Source: Sphingobacteriia bacterium (GTDB lineage Bacteria > Bacteroidota > Bacteroidia > B-17B0 > Aurantibacillaceae). From it: 62,748 nucleotides of DNA. Numbering within the stretch: position 1 is the stretch's first letter; every line of letters begins with the position of its first letter. Positions 47,587-56,680 of this stretch are shown here, piece after piece. A model generated the notes under the pieces. That model was given only the letters and a program-made list of their open reading frames with translations, was not told the origin of the DNA and made no database searches. The translations under genes and the position numbers were made by a program. The stretch spans positions 1 to 62,748 of the forward strand of contig RFNG01000077.1 of assembly GCA_009927275.1 (NCBI GenBank), written 5' to 3'.

Positions 47587-48909
47587 ATGAAATCATCTGC
47601 TTCACGCATTGTTAGGGCCTGGGTTTTTTACGATTGGGCCAATTCGGTTTACCCCTTAATAATTAGCTCCGCCATTTTTCCTGTGGTTTACGAAAATGCC
47701 ACCAGTATAAAAATTAATGGTAAAACCGTTTACGATAACATTAGTTTTTTTGGGCATCTTTTTAAAAACACTGAATTTTATGCCTACTTGGTTTGTGTAT
47801 CCTACCTAGTAGTTGCATTACTTACACCGCTGCTTTCAGGCATTGCCGATGCCGGCGGCAAACGCAAGGGCTTTATGCAATTTTTTTGTTTTTTAGGCGC
47901 TGTATCGAGCGGTTTATTATATTTTTTTCCAACAAAAAACCCGGGAATTCAAGGTCAGGTAATGGAACTGGGATGGTCTATAATTCCATTGTTTTTTGGC
48001 AGTATTGGTTTTTGGGGCAGCTTGGTATATTACAATTCATATTTGCCGGAAATTGCAAGCCCCGAAGCGCAAGATAAAGTTAGTGCCCGTGGATTTACTA
48101 TGGGCTATTTGGGAAGTTCGATTTTACTTATTACCATCCTTATTGTTTTTGTTTTTCAAAAAATTGCACCTATTTCTTGGGCATTTCCACTGGTAAGTAT
48201 TTGGTGGATTGGATTTGCCCTGTATTCCTTTTATCATTTACCTAAAACACCTTCAAAACATTACACATCATTAACCGGATTATGCACTGCCGGATTTAAA
48301 GAAATATCAAAAGTATTTTATGAAATACGTACGCAACACCTGCCTTTAAAACGTTTTTTATACAGTTATTTTATGTTTAATATGGCGGTTCAAACCATTA
48401 TGGTAATGGCTGTTTCATTTGCCAGTAAAGAAATTATTGGCATTAAACCCGCCGATTTAATAACCAGTATTTTACTTATACAATTTTTAGGCGTAGCCGG
48501 CGCCTTTTTAATGGCCCTTATTTCAAAAAAAATAGGAAATATTAAAACGCTTATGCTGTCAATAATGATTTGGATTGCCATTTGTGTATATGTATATCAA
48601 TTTGTTTACAAACCTTGGCAATTTTACATAGCAGCAGCATTTGTTGGATTGGTGATGGGTGGCATACAATCCAATGCCCGCTCCACCTATTCAAAACTAT
48701 TGCCACAAACACAAGATCCAACATCCTATTTTAGTTTTTTTGATTTAGCTGAAAAAATCGGTTTAGCCATTGGCACCTTTTCGTTTGGCTTAATTGAAGG
48801 ATTTCTGAATATACGAAGCTCTATATTAGCATTAATTGTATTTTTTGTACTCGGTCTTTTGCTGTTACTACGCGTGCCAAAATCTGAAAAATTATCAGCC
48901 ATTAAATAA
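47587..48909 (+). CDS. UMF1-family MFS transporter
   Basis: A 440-residue polytopic protein of the UMF1/Atg22-like major-facilitator group. The family opening AWVFYDWANSVYPLIISSAIFP is clear, as is the loop LLSGIADAGGKRKGFM between helices 2 and 3. There are about 11-12 hydrophobic segments, and QSNARSTYSKLLP lies before the last helices. Substrates are not known with confidence; fungal homologues export vacuolar amino acids. It begins six bases after the preceding gene. Confidence 0.88.
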   Translation: MKSSASRIVRAWVFYDWANSVYPLIISSAIFPVVYENATSIKINGKTVYDNISFFGHLFKNTEFYAYLVCVSYLVVALLTPLLSGIADAGGKRKGFMQFFCFLGAVSSGLLYFFPTKNPGIQGQVMELGWSIIPLFFGSIGFWGSLVYYNSYLPEIASPEAQDKVSARGFTMGYLGSSILLITILIVFVFQKIAPISWAFPLVSIWWIGFALYSFYHLPKTPSKHYTSLTGLCTAGFKEISKVFYEIRTQHLPLKRFLYSYFMFNMAVQTIMVMAVSFASKEIIGIKPADLITSILLIQFLGVAGAFLMALISKKIGNIKTLMLSIMIWIAICVYVYQFVYKPWQFYIAAAFVGLVMGGIQSNARSTYSKLLPQTQDPTSYFSFFDLAEKIGLAIGTFSFGLIEGFLNIRSSILALIVFFVLGLLLLLRVPKSEKLSAIK

Positions 48910-49048
48910 ATACGTTTATTAAACACCAGGCTATGTCTGATCAATTAATTATAATTAGCAATCAATTACATTGGGTACCATATAAAATCCTAATGGTTAA
49001 TTTAAGTTATTAATTTTTAAAAATTATTTCGGGTATAAAACATACATT

Positions 49049-49056
49049 TACTTTTG
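49049..49056 (+). promoter_or_regulatory. Promoter -7 box TACTTTTG for trxB
   Basis: Consensus TAnnTTTG six bases before the ATG at 49063, predicting a leaderless or nearly leaderless mRNA. Confidence 0.6.
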
Positions 49057-49062
49057 CATGCT

Positions 49063-50007
49063 ATGACAACACCCGAACACCACGCCTGTATTATTATAGG
49101 CTCTGGACCTGCAGGCTACACAGCAGCCATTTATGCAGCCCGTGCCGATTTAAAACCTGTATTATATACCGGCTTAACACCCGGTGGACAGCTTACGGAA
49201 ACCACTGAGGTTGATAATTTTCCCGGATATCCCAAAGGTGTAAAAGGTCCTGAACTAATGGAAGATTTAAAGCAACAGGCCGAACGCTTTGGTACTCAAG
49301 TTCGTTTTGGCATGGTTACCAAAGCCGATTTGCAAACTACACCCAAGCGTATTTGGATTGATGAACAAACTGAGCTAACTGCCGATACGATCATTGTATC
49401 AACCGGTGCCAGTGCAAAATGGCTGGGACTTGAAAACGAAACCCGTTTACGGATGAATGCAGGTGGTGTAAGTGCTTGTGCCGTTTGCGACGGATTCTTT
49501 TTTAAAGGTCAAACCGTTGCCATTGTTGGAGCTGGTGATACGGCCTGCGAAGAAGCCTCGTATTTGGCAAAATTATGTACCAAGGTATACATGATTGTTC
49601 GAAAGTCAGAAATGCGGGCCAGTAAAGCCATGCAAAATCGGGTTAAAAGTATTGCCAATATTGAAATTTTATGGGACTCTGAAACCATTGATATATTAGG
49701 TCAGCAAACAGTAGAAGGCATAATAGTGAAAAACAATTCTACACAAACGCAACAAACACTTGCTGTTACTGGTTTTTTTGTAGCCATTGGTCATGAACCC
49801 AATACCCGCATTTTTAAAAACCAATTGGAAATGGATGAACAGGGATACTTAAAAGTGCAAGCCGGTTCAAGCAAAACCAACATTGATGGGGTTTTTGCTG
49901 TAGGTGATTGTGCTGATAAAGTATACAGACAGGCGGTTACTGCTGCAGGCAGCGGTTGCATGGGTGCTTTAGATGCTGAACGGTATTTGGCTGCACAGCT
50001 ACATTAA
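49063..50007 (+). CDS. trxB: Thioredoxin reductase
   Basis: A 314-residue flavoprotein that transfers electrons from NADPH to thioredoxin. The FAD loop is GSGPAGYTAAIYAARA (14-29), the redox-active disulfide is CAVC (139-142, followed by DG), the NADPH loop is GAGDTACEEASYLA, and the C-terminal FAD motif is GVFAVGDCAD. The ATG at 49063 is preferred to a TTG nine bases upstream because the promoter box would otherwise overlap the gene. Confidence 0.96.
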   Translation: MTTPEHHACIIIGSGPAGYTAAIYAARADLKPVLYTGLTPGGQLTETTEVDNFPGYPKGVKGPELMEDLKQQAERFGTQVRFGMVTKADLQTTPKRIWIDEQTELTADTIIVSTGASAKWLGLENETRLRMNAGGVSACAVCDGFFFKGQTVAIVGAGDTACEEASYLAKLCTKVYMIVRKSEMRASKAMQNRVKSIANIEILWDSETIDILGQQTVEGIIVKNNSTQTQQTLAVTGFFVAIGHEPNTRIFKNQLEMDEQGYLKVQAGSSKTNIDGVFAVGDCADKVYRQAVTAAGSGCMGALDAERYLAAQLH

Positions 50008-50026
50008 TTTCATTACAGAGAAATAC

Positions 50027-50034
50027 TATATTTG
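50027..50034 (+). promoter_or_regulatory. Promoter -7 box TATATTTG for the MoxR-type ATPase gene
   Basis: Consensus TAnnTTTG only three bases before the ATG at 50038, although the gene lies just 30 bases after trxB. Confidence 0.55.
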
Positions 50035-50037
50035 ATA

Positions 50038-51003
50038 ATGCAAGATCAGCAGTATTTAAAATGGTTTAATACCTTTCAAGATCAAAACAAGGTATTAAAG
50101 TCTGAATTATCAAAAGTAATTATTGGGCAAGACGATATTATAAGCAATGTTTTAATTTCAATTTTTTCAAAAGGACATTGCCTACTGGTTGGTGTTCCCG
50201 GATTAGCTAAAACCTTACTGGTACAAACCTTGGCTAAAGCCTTGGGCTTGCAGTTTAACCGGATTCAATTTACGCCGGATGTTATGCCTGCAGATATTAC
50301 CGGAAGTGAAATTTTTAATGCCCAACGTGAGTTTGAATTTATTAAAGGACCTTTGTTTGCGCAAGTTGTACTGGCCGATGAAATAAATCGCACACCGCCT
50401 AAAACACAATCCGCATTACTAGAAGCCATGCAAGAACGGCAAGTTACTGCACTGGGAAAAAAATATAAATTACCTGATCCCTTTTTTGTTTTAGCAACCC
50501 AAAACCCCATTGAACAAGAGGGAACCTATCCCCTGCCAGAGGCGCAATTGGATCGGTTTATGTTTCAGCTCAATTTAGATTATCCGAGTTTTGAAGAAGA
50601 GTTTAAAATAATAAATGGCACCACCGGCAATATTCAGCAAGAGGTTTCAGCGGTTTTAGATGCTCAGCAGATTTTAAATTTTCAAGAATTGGTAAGGGCC
50701 ATTCCCGTACCCGAAAATGTTATACATTATGCCATTAAACTGGTTCAAAAAACCCGTATTCGAACTTCGGCTGCAGATCCCTTAGCAATTAAATACCTTG
50801 AATGGGGTGCAGGCCCAAGAGCCTCTCAAAATTTAATTTTAGGTGCCAAATGCCATGCCCTCATGCATGGTAAATTTAGTCCGGATATTGAAGATGTTAT
50901 GGCCGTGGCTAAACCGGTAATGCGTCATCGAATCATTATTAATTACAAAGCCGAGTCTGAAGGCTTTACAACCGATCGATTAATTGAAGAATGGACCCGC
51001 TAA
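50038..51003 (+). CDS. MoxR-type AAA+ ATPase
   Basis: The 321-residue chaperone-like ATPase has Walker A GVPGLAKT (52-59), the RIQFTPDVMPADITG segment, Walker B with LADEINR near 118, and sensor I ATQNPIEQEGTYPLPEAQLDRF. MoxR proteins usually work with DUF58 and VWA partners encoded downstream to insert cofactors or assemble envelope complexes. Here those partners are absent; a 166-residue unknown gene overlaps the 3' end by 13 bases instead. Confidence 0.93.
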   Translation: MQDQQYLKWFNTFQDQNKVLKSELSKVIIGQDDIISNVLISIFSKGHCLLVGVPGLAKTLLVQTLAKALGLQFNRIQFTPDVMPADITGSEIFNAQREFEFIKGPLFAQVVLADEINRTPPKTQSALLEAMQERQVTALGKKYKLPDPFFVLATQNPIEQEGTYPLPEAQLDRFMFQLNLDYPSFEEEFKIINGTTGNIQQEVSAVLDAQQILNFQELVRAIPVPENVIHYAIKLVQKTRIRTSAADPLAIKYLEWGAGPRASQNLILGAKCHALMHGKFSPDIEDVMAVAKPVMRHRIIINYKAESEGFTTDRLIEEWTR

Positions 51004-51491
51004 AACCCAATCAGGAGCCTCAAGATATAAAAAAGTATTTTGATCCTAAATCCTACACAACTGTTTTTGTAGATTCAACAGGTTTTAAAACCCAACACCA
51101 TGAATTGGTTGAACATATTGAAACTTTAAAATCCATTAAAGTAAATTCTGAAGATTATCACGCAATATTACAACAGTTAAAACAACAGTATACCATTGAT
51201 GACTTTTATACACTTTGCGAACAATCGAGCTCAGATGCGTATACAGCTCATGTATTACGTATAATTTGGGAATGCAACTGCGACAGTTCCTCTAAGGCTG
51301 AAGCGTTATTGCCTTATGTGTGTTCCAAAGTGTTTGTTGTAGCGTTTGAAGCCCTCACGGTATTTCAGGAGGCTATGCCTGAATTACAGCCTGCACAACT
51401 TGAAAACCTTAAAGTGCTATATAAAACCCTTGAGCATTCCGGAATTGAAAGTATAGAAACAGATTTTAAAACCTGGCTTCAAAACATTTAA
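50991..51491 (+). CDS. Hypothetical helical protein downstream of MoxR
   Basis: A 166-residue soluble protein without signal peptide; mostly helical with short repeat-like helical pairs (LVEHIETLKSIK, YHAILQQLKQQY, LENLKVLYKTLEHS) and a few Cys (CNCDSS). The pattern could be an armadillo- or HEAT-like scaffold, but I do not recognise a family. It overlaps the moxR end by 13 bases and ends one base before the next ATG, so it is translationally linked to both neighbours. Function not assigned. Confidence 0.72.
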   Translation: MDPLKPNQEPQDIKKYFDPKSYTTVFVDSTGFKTQHHELVEHIETLKSIKVNSEDYHAILQQLKQQYTIDDFYTLCEQSSSDAYTAHVLRIIWECNCDSSSKAEALLPYVCSKVFVVAFEALTVFQEAMPELQPAQLENLKVLYKTLEHSGIESIETDFKTWLQNI

Positions 51492-51492
51492 T

Positions 51493-52728
51493 ATGAAAAG
51501 TTGGATTTCTTACCCTTCAGATTGCGATTTTAGCATACACAATATTCCTTTTGGTGTTATTGCTTTTAACAATCAAATAGTATTAGCCTCTGCAATAGGT
51601 GGCTATGCTGTAAATCTATATGAATTATGCATGTCTGAATTAATTGAAGGAAGTCCTGACTTGTATAAGACACACACCTTAAATTCATTTATTGCCAAAG
51701 GCAAGCCATTTACTACTGGGGTTCGGCTTCAAATTCAACAATTATTTTCGGATAATCAATCCCCATTAGCGCTTTCTGAATCACTTCAAAAACGGGTACT
51801 TATTCCAATAGAAAAAGTAAAAATGCAGTTACCCTTAGATATTGGAGATTATACAGATTTTTACAGCAGTATTGATCACGCTACCAATATTGGAAAAATG
51901 ATTCGTGATCCACAAAATGCATTACTACCCAATTGGAAGCATTTACCTGTAGCATATCATGGCCGTGCCAGTAGTATTGGCATTAGCGGACATACCTTTC
52001 ACCGCCCGAAGGGACAGCGTAAGCCGCCTGACCAAGATCAGCCGGTTTTTGGACCAACTAAAGCCTTAGATATAGAATTAGAAATGGCTTTTGTTATAGG
52101 TAAATCCACAGATATGGGGCAATCCATAAGTACATCAGAAGCAAATTCCTATATTTTTGGCATGACGCTTTTTAATGATTGGAGTGCCCGTGATATTCAA
52201 ACCTGGGAATATATGCCCTTAGGGCCGTTTTTGGCAAAAAACTTTGCCAGCACCATGTCGCCGTGGATTGTAACACTTGAAGCGCTTGAACCTTTTCGGG
52301 TAAAGGGCTATGATCAAAACCCTCCTGTTTTACCTTATTTGCAATACACAGGAAATCAAAATCTTGATATTGAACTTCAGGTTCGTATTACACCTCAAAA
52401 CACTATATCATCATTAATCTGCCACTCTAATTACAAATTTATGTACTGGACAATGGCACAACAGCTGGCGCACCATACGGTTAATGGTTGCCCCGTACGT
52501 GTTGGTGATCTTATGGCCAGCGGTACCATCAGTGGTCCCGAGCCAAGTTCGTTTGGATCATTAATGGAATTAAGCTGGAAAGGTACAAAGCCATTAACAT
52601 TGCAAGATGGCTCACAGCGTACTTACATTGAAGATTTTGATACGGTTACAATTACAGGATTTTGCACGTCTGGCGACGTTCGTATAGGATTTGGCTCCTG
52701 CATGGCCAAAGTTTTACCCGCTCTGTAA
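51493..52728 (+). CDS. Fumarylacetoacetase
   Basis: The 411-residue enzyme carries out the last step of tyrosine breakdown, splitting fumarylacetoacetate into fumarate and acetoacetate. The N-terminal SH3-like part begins SWISYPSDCDFSIHNIPFGV. The catalytic domain has YTDFYSSIDHATNIGKM, the LPVAYHGRASS loop, the metal-ligand strand ALDIELEMAFVIG and NDWSARDIQTWEY. Length and motifs are typical. No other tyrosine-catabolism gene is adjacent. Confidence 0.94.
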   Translation: MKSWISYPSDCDFSIHNIPFGVIAFNNQIVLASAIGGYAVNLYELCMSELIEGSPDLYKTHTLNSFIAKGKPFTTGVRLQIQQLFSDNQSPLALSESLQKRVLIPIEKVKMQLPLDIGDYTDFYSSIDHATNIGKMIRDPQNALLPNWKHLPVAYHGRASSIGISGHTFHRPKGQRKPPDQDQPVFGPTKALDIELEMAFVIGKSTDMGQSISTSEANSYIFGMTLFNDWSARDIQTWEYMPLGPFLAKNFASTMSPWIVTLEALEPFRVKGYDQNPPVLPYLQYTGNQNLDIELQVRITPQNTISSLICHSNYKFMYWTMAQQLAHHTVNGCPVRVGDLMASGTISGPEPSSFGSLMELSWKGTKPLTLQDGSQRTYIEDFDTVTITGFCTSGDVRIGFGSCMAKVLPAL

Positions 52729-53137
52729 TTTCAATGAAATTATTTTAAAAGCCTAGGCGTTTTAACCTTGCTTTGCATGATTTTACTACGCGGTGAAACA
52801 GCCCCCCCCCTTATTTGCCTAACGCGGTATTTCTATAAATAATTTAATGGACTTTTTAATTTTATAATTTAGACGATACATAGCTATTTTTTTATTGCTT
52901 TTTCTATTGTCAAACTGATTTTATAAGTAACATTCCATTATTTAATTTTAAAGCAATTCCCATTATATATGATTTAGCAATTTTGTGCCTTATAAAACAC
53001 CCATTTTTGTAATTTGATTTTGGTTTCATCACTTAATCTATAAATGAATTTATAGCTAAAAATTCAGTTATTTTTAAAAAAATTTGTATAAACTAATTAT
53101 TTTAGTACTTTCACGAAATAAAATATATATTTTACCC
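52729..53137. other. Long intergenic leader region with a C9 tract
   Basis: About 400 bases without a gene. Bases 52802-52810 are nine consecutive C in an AT-rich setting, flanked by two copies of ACGCGGT about 35 bases apart. AAAAGCC-TA-GGCGTTTT at 52747-52763 may be a weak terminator for the gene before it. The rest is AT-rich and ends just before the RRM gene, whose TACTTTCA box (about 53106-53113) is 24 bases before the ATG. Confidence 0.5.
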
Positions 53138-53413
53138 ATGAATATTTTTGTCAGCAACATCAGTTTCAAAGTTCGTGAACAATCGCTAAAAGACTTGTTT
53201 TCACAGTATGGCGAGGTTTCAAATGTGCGAATTATCCGAGATAAAGAAAGTCGTCGCAGCAAAGGTTATGGCTTTATTGAAATGCCCGATGATAAACAAG
53301 GTGAAACCGCTATTGAGGCACTAAATGGATTTGAACATTTTGAACGAAAATTGGTAGTGGCAGAAGCCAAAGGTAAACGCGATGAATCGGCTCCGGCAAC
53401 CGATGCGGATTGA
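53138..53413 (+). CDS. Single-RRM RNA-binding protein
   Basis: A 91-residue protein made of one RNA-recognition motif: RNP2 IFVSNI (3-8) and RNP1 KGYGFIEM (42-49), with a short charged tail. Such proteins are common in Bacteroidota, where some (such as RbpB in Bacteroides thetaiotaomicron) influence gene expression post-transcriptionally. The ATG at 53138 is chosen because it gives the exact family start; a frame from 53084 adds an unrelated segment. Long upstream non-coding DNA would allow autoregulation. Confidence 0.9.
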   Translation: MNIFVSNISFKVREQSLKDLFSQYGEVSNVRIIRDKESRRSKGYGFIEMPDDKQGETAIEALNGFEHFERKLVVAEAKGKRDESAPATDAD

Positions 53414-53481
53414 TACAAGCGCCTATTACATTTTTTAATAACTCAGTGGTTTTTGTGAATTACGGTTTGCCCTGCATGTGA

Positions 53482-53489
53482 TATCTTTG
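53482..53489 (+). promoter_or_regulatory. Promoter -7 box TATCTTTG for carB
   Basis: Consensus TAnnTTTG four bases before the carB ATG; near-leaderless architecture. Confidence 0.6.
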
Positions 53490-53493
53490 GTCT

Positions 53494-56310
53494 ATGCCCA
53501 AACTTACCGAAATTAAATCAGTGCTTATTATTGGTTCAGGTCCTATTGTTATTGGACAAGCTTGTGAATTTGATTATTCAGGCTCACAGGCTGCGCGAAG
53601 TTTACGCGAAGAAGGCATTGAAGTTAGTTTAATAAATTCAAATCCGGCTACCATAATGACCGACCCGGTTACAGCCGATCATGTTTACTTATTACCCCTT
53701 GAGGTAAAATCCATCATTCAAATATTAGAAGAACGTGCTATAAATGCAGTATTGCCCACTATGGGCGGACAAACGGCACTAAATTTAGCCATGAAGTGTG
53801 AGGAACTGGGTATTTGGAAAAAATATAACGTAGCGATGATTGGTGTTGATGTTCAGGCAATAAAAGTTACCGAAGACCGTGATTTGTTTCGCGAACGTAT
53901 GGCATCCATTAATATACCAATGGCTCCCAGTAAAATTGCTAAATCATTTTTAGAAGGTAAACGTATTGCACAAGAGTTTGGGTTTCCGCTGGTAATACGC
54001 CCTTCCTTTACGCTGGGGGGGAGCGGCGGTTCTGTTGTTTATGAAAAAGAACATTTTGACAGTCTTTTAAATCGCGGATTGCAAACCTCACCCATTCATG
54101 AAGTGCTTATAGATAAAGCTGTATTGGGGTGGAAAGAATTTGAATTGGAATTGTTACGCGATCATGCCGATAATGTGGCCATTATTTGCTCTATTGAAAA
54201 CATGGATCCAATGGGCGTTCATACGGGCGATAGCATCACCGTAGCACCCGCTATGACCCTCAGTGATAAAACGTATCAAAAAATGCGAAGTATGGCCATT
54301 ACAATGATGCGAAGTATTGGGAATTTTGCGGGTGGTTGTAATGTTCAATTTGCAGTTAGTAACGATGCACATGAAGATATTATTGCCATTGAAATTAATC
54401 CGCGCGTATCAAGATCTTCGGCTTTGGCCAGTAAAGCTACCGGATACCCCATTGCACGCATCGCATCAAAGTTAGCTATAGGCTACCGATTGGACGAATT
54501 AATTAATCAAATTACCAAATCAACTTCTGCTTATTTTGAACCCACGTTAGATTATGTGATTGTAAAGATTCCACGCTGGAATTTTGATAAGTTTAAAGGT
54601 TGTAACCGCGAATTAGGATTTCAGATGAAATCGGTTGGTGAGGTTATGGGTATTGGCCGCAGCTTTCAAGAAGCATTACAAAAAGCGTGTCAAAGTTTAG
54701 AAATAAAGCGAAATGGCTTAGGTGCAGACGGTAAAGAAATTACCAATCAGCAGGAATTATTACTTGCGTTGGAACGCCCCAGCTGGAACCGGCTTTTTAT
54801 GATATACGATGCCATGAAATTGGGGATTTCACTTAAAACTATACAAAAGTTAACCCGAATTGATTTTTGGTTTTTGCATCAAATAGAAGAATTAATAGCC
54901 TTAGAACGCGAGATAGAAACCTATACACTCGAACGCATACCCAAATCGTTATTATTTGAAGCCAAACAAAAAGGTTATGCTGACCGCCAAATTGCACATT
55001 TGCTGAGATGTCTTGAAAGCGAAGTTTATCAAGCACGTATAACCATGGGTATTCAGCGCGTATATAAATTAGTTGATACCTGTGCTGCTGAATTTGAAGC
55101 CAAAACACCCTATTATTATTCAACCTTTGAAACTGAAAATGAAAGCCAGGTAAGTGCACAAAAAAAGGTTGTTATTTTAGGTTCTGGTCCCAATCGCATA
55201 GGTCAAGGTATTGAATTTGATTACAGTTGCGTGCATGGTGTTTATGCAGCCAAAGCCAATGGGTATCAAACCATAATGATAAATTGTAATCCCGAAACGG
55301 TAAGCACCGATTTTAGCACTGCCGATAAATTATATTTTGAACCCGTTTTTTGGGAACATATTTATGATATAATCAGGCATGAAAATCCGGTTGGTGTAAT
55401 TGTTCAGCTGGGTGGACAAACCGCACTAAAACTTGCTGAAAAATTAAACCGCTACGGTATACCCATTTTAGGTACTACCTTTGATTCATTAGATTTAGCC
55501 GAAGACCGGGGACGTTTTTCAAATCTATTAAAAGACCATCAAATTCCGTATCCTAAATTTGGAGTTATTCAGGATGCCGAAGCTGCTATTCAATTAAGCC
55601 GTGAACTGGGCTTTCCGCTACTGGTAAGGCCAAGCTATGTATTAGGTGGTCAAAGCATGAAAATTGTAATTAATGAACAAGAGCTGGAACAGCATGTTGT
55701 AAAACTTTTACACGATTTACCCGATAATAAAGTACTACTCGATCATTTTTTACAAGGCGCCATTGAAGCCGAAGCGGATGCAATATGTGACGGTACGGAT
55801 GTATATATTATTGGGATAATGGAACATATTGAGCCGGCAGGTATACACAGCGGTGATAGTTATGCTGTTTTACCTCCTTTTGATTTACCAGAAGACATTA
55901 TTCGCCAAATTGAAATCCATACAAATACAATTGCCCGTGCATTAAAAACAATTGGTCTTATTAATATACAATTTGCTATTAAAGAGGGCATTGTTTATGT
56001 TATTGAGGCCAATCCACGCGCTTCAAGAACGGTACCCTTTATTGCAAAAGCCTATCAAGAACCTTATGTTCACTACGCCACAGAACTTATGCTGGGATGC
56101 AAAACATTAAAAGATTATGCGTTTAAACCGGTTAAAAATGGCTATGCAATAAAGATTCCTGTTTTTAGTTATGAGAAATTTCCTGAAATACAAAAAGAAC
56201 TGGGTCCTGAAATGAAAAGCACCGGAGAAGCAATTTATTTTATAAAGGATTTACACGATGAGTATTTTCAAAATATTTACAGCGAACGTAATTTATACTT
56301 ATCCAAATAA
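53494..56310 (+). CDS. carB: Carbamoyl-phosphate synthase large subunit, lacking the C-terminal regulatory domain
   Basis: A 938-residue protein with the two homologous ATP-grasp halves: KSVLIIGSGPIVIGQACEFDYSG at the start and KVVILGSGPNRIGQGIEFDYS near residue 560, each followed by ATP-binding and metal-site motifs (NPRVSRSSALASKATG; NPRASRTVPFIAKAY). It makes carbamoyl phosphate for pyrimidines and arginine. The E. coli enzyme has a further C-terminal MGS-like allosteric domain (about 135 residues); here the chain ends with SERNLYLSK, so this domain is absent. carA is not adjacent. Confidence 0.95.
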   Translation: MPKLTEIKSVLIIGSGPIVIGQACEFDYSGSQAARSLREEGIEVSLINSNPATIMTDPVTADHVYLLPLEVKSIIQILEERAINAVLPTMGGQTALNLAMKCEELGIWKKYNVAMIGVDVQAIKVTEDRDLFRERMASINIPMAPSKIAKSFLEGKRIAQEFGFPLVIRPSFTLGGSGGSVVYEKEHFDSLLNRGLQTSPIHEVLIDKAVLGWKEFELELLRDHADNVAIICSIENMDPMGVHTGDSITVAPAMTLSDKTYQKMRSMAITMMRSIGNFAGGCNVQFAVSNDAHEDIIAIEINPRVSRSSALASKATGYPIARIASKLAIGYRLDELINQITKSTSAYFEPTLDYVIVKIPRWNFDKFKGCNRELGFQMKSVGEVMGIGRSFQEALQKACQSLEIKRNGLGADGKEITNQQELLLALERPSWNRLFMIYDAMKLGISLKTIQKLTRIDFWFLHQIEELIALEREIETYTLERIPKSLLFEAKQKGYADRQIAHLLRCLESEVYQARITMGIQRVYKLVDTCAAEFEAKTPYYYSTFETENESQVSAQKKVVILGSGPNRIGQGIEFDYSCVHGVYAAKANGYQTIMINCNPETVSTDFSTADKLYFEPVFWEHIYDIIRHENPVGVIVQLGGQTALKLAEKLNRYGIPILGTTFDSLDLAEDRGRFSNLLKDHQIPYPKFGVIQDAEAAIQLSRELGFPLLVRPSYVLGGQSMKIVINEQELEQHVVKLLHDLPDNKVLLDHFLQGAIEAEADAICDGTDVYIIGIMEHIEPAGIHSGDSYAVLPPFDLPEDIIRQIEIHTNTIARALKTIGLINIQFAIKEGIVYVIEANPRASRTVPFIAKAYQEPYVHYATELMLGCKTLKDYAFKPVKNGYAIKIPVFSYEKFPEIQKELGPEMKSTGEAIYFIKDLHDEYFQNIYSERNLYLSK

Positions 56311-56311
56311 C

Positions 56312-56680
56312 ATGAATATTAAATACTTTTTTTTAAGCACTATCCTAATTTGTTTATTTGAATCCTGTAAGTTAAACCCTCAAAGCCAATCAACCACTCA
56401 AACGGTACATCCGGCACTCTACCCAATTGATGCAGGCACAAAAGGTGTTGCGGCTAGCCGCTGGCCCGAAACACCGGTTGCAGATCTGGTTAAAGGACAA
56501 TCCATTTATTATGCTAACTGTTCTAAATGTCATGAACTCCCTAAAATTGAACAATTTTCTGAGCGTAAATGGATTCATGAAATTGACGAAATGGCACCCA
56601 AAGCAGAATTAAGTAGCAGTGAAAAGGATTTGTTAAGTAAGTATGTTTTAAGCTTTAGAGATGCGCATTCAACGCACTAA
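56312..56680 (+). CDS. Small c-type cytochrome lipoprotein
   Basis: A 122-residue protein with a lipobox (FESC, lipid-bearing C19) and one CXXCH heme site (C70-S-K-C73-H74), in a short mono-heme domain (GQSIYYANCSKCHELP ... EMAPKAELSSSEKDLLSKYVLSF), where M94 may be the axial ligand. It probably carries electrons at the periplasmic face of a membrane. I choose the ATG at 56312, one base after the carB stop; a longer reading inside carB lacks the signal. It converges with the large adhesin-like gene, overlapping by 12 bases. Confidence 0.85.
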   Translation: MNIKYFFLSTILICLFESCKLNPQSQSTTQTVHPALYPIDAGTKGVAASRWPETPVADLVKGQSIYYANCSKCHELPKIEQFSERKWIHEIDEMAPKAELSSSEKDLLSKYVLSFRDAHSTH

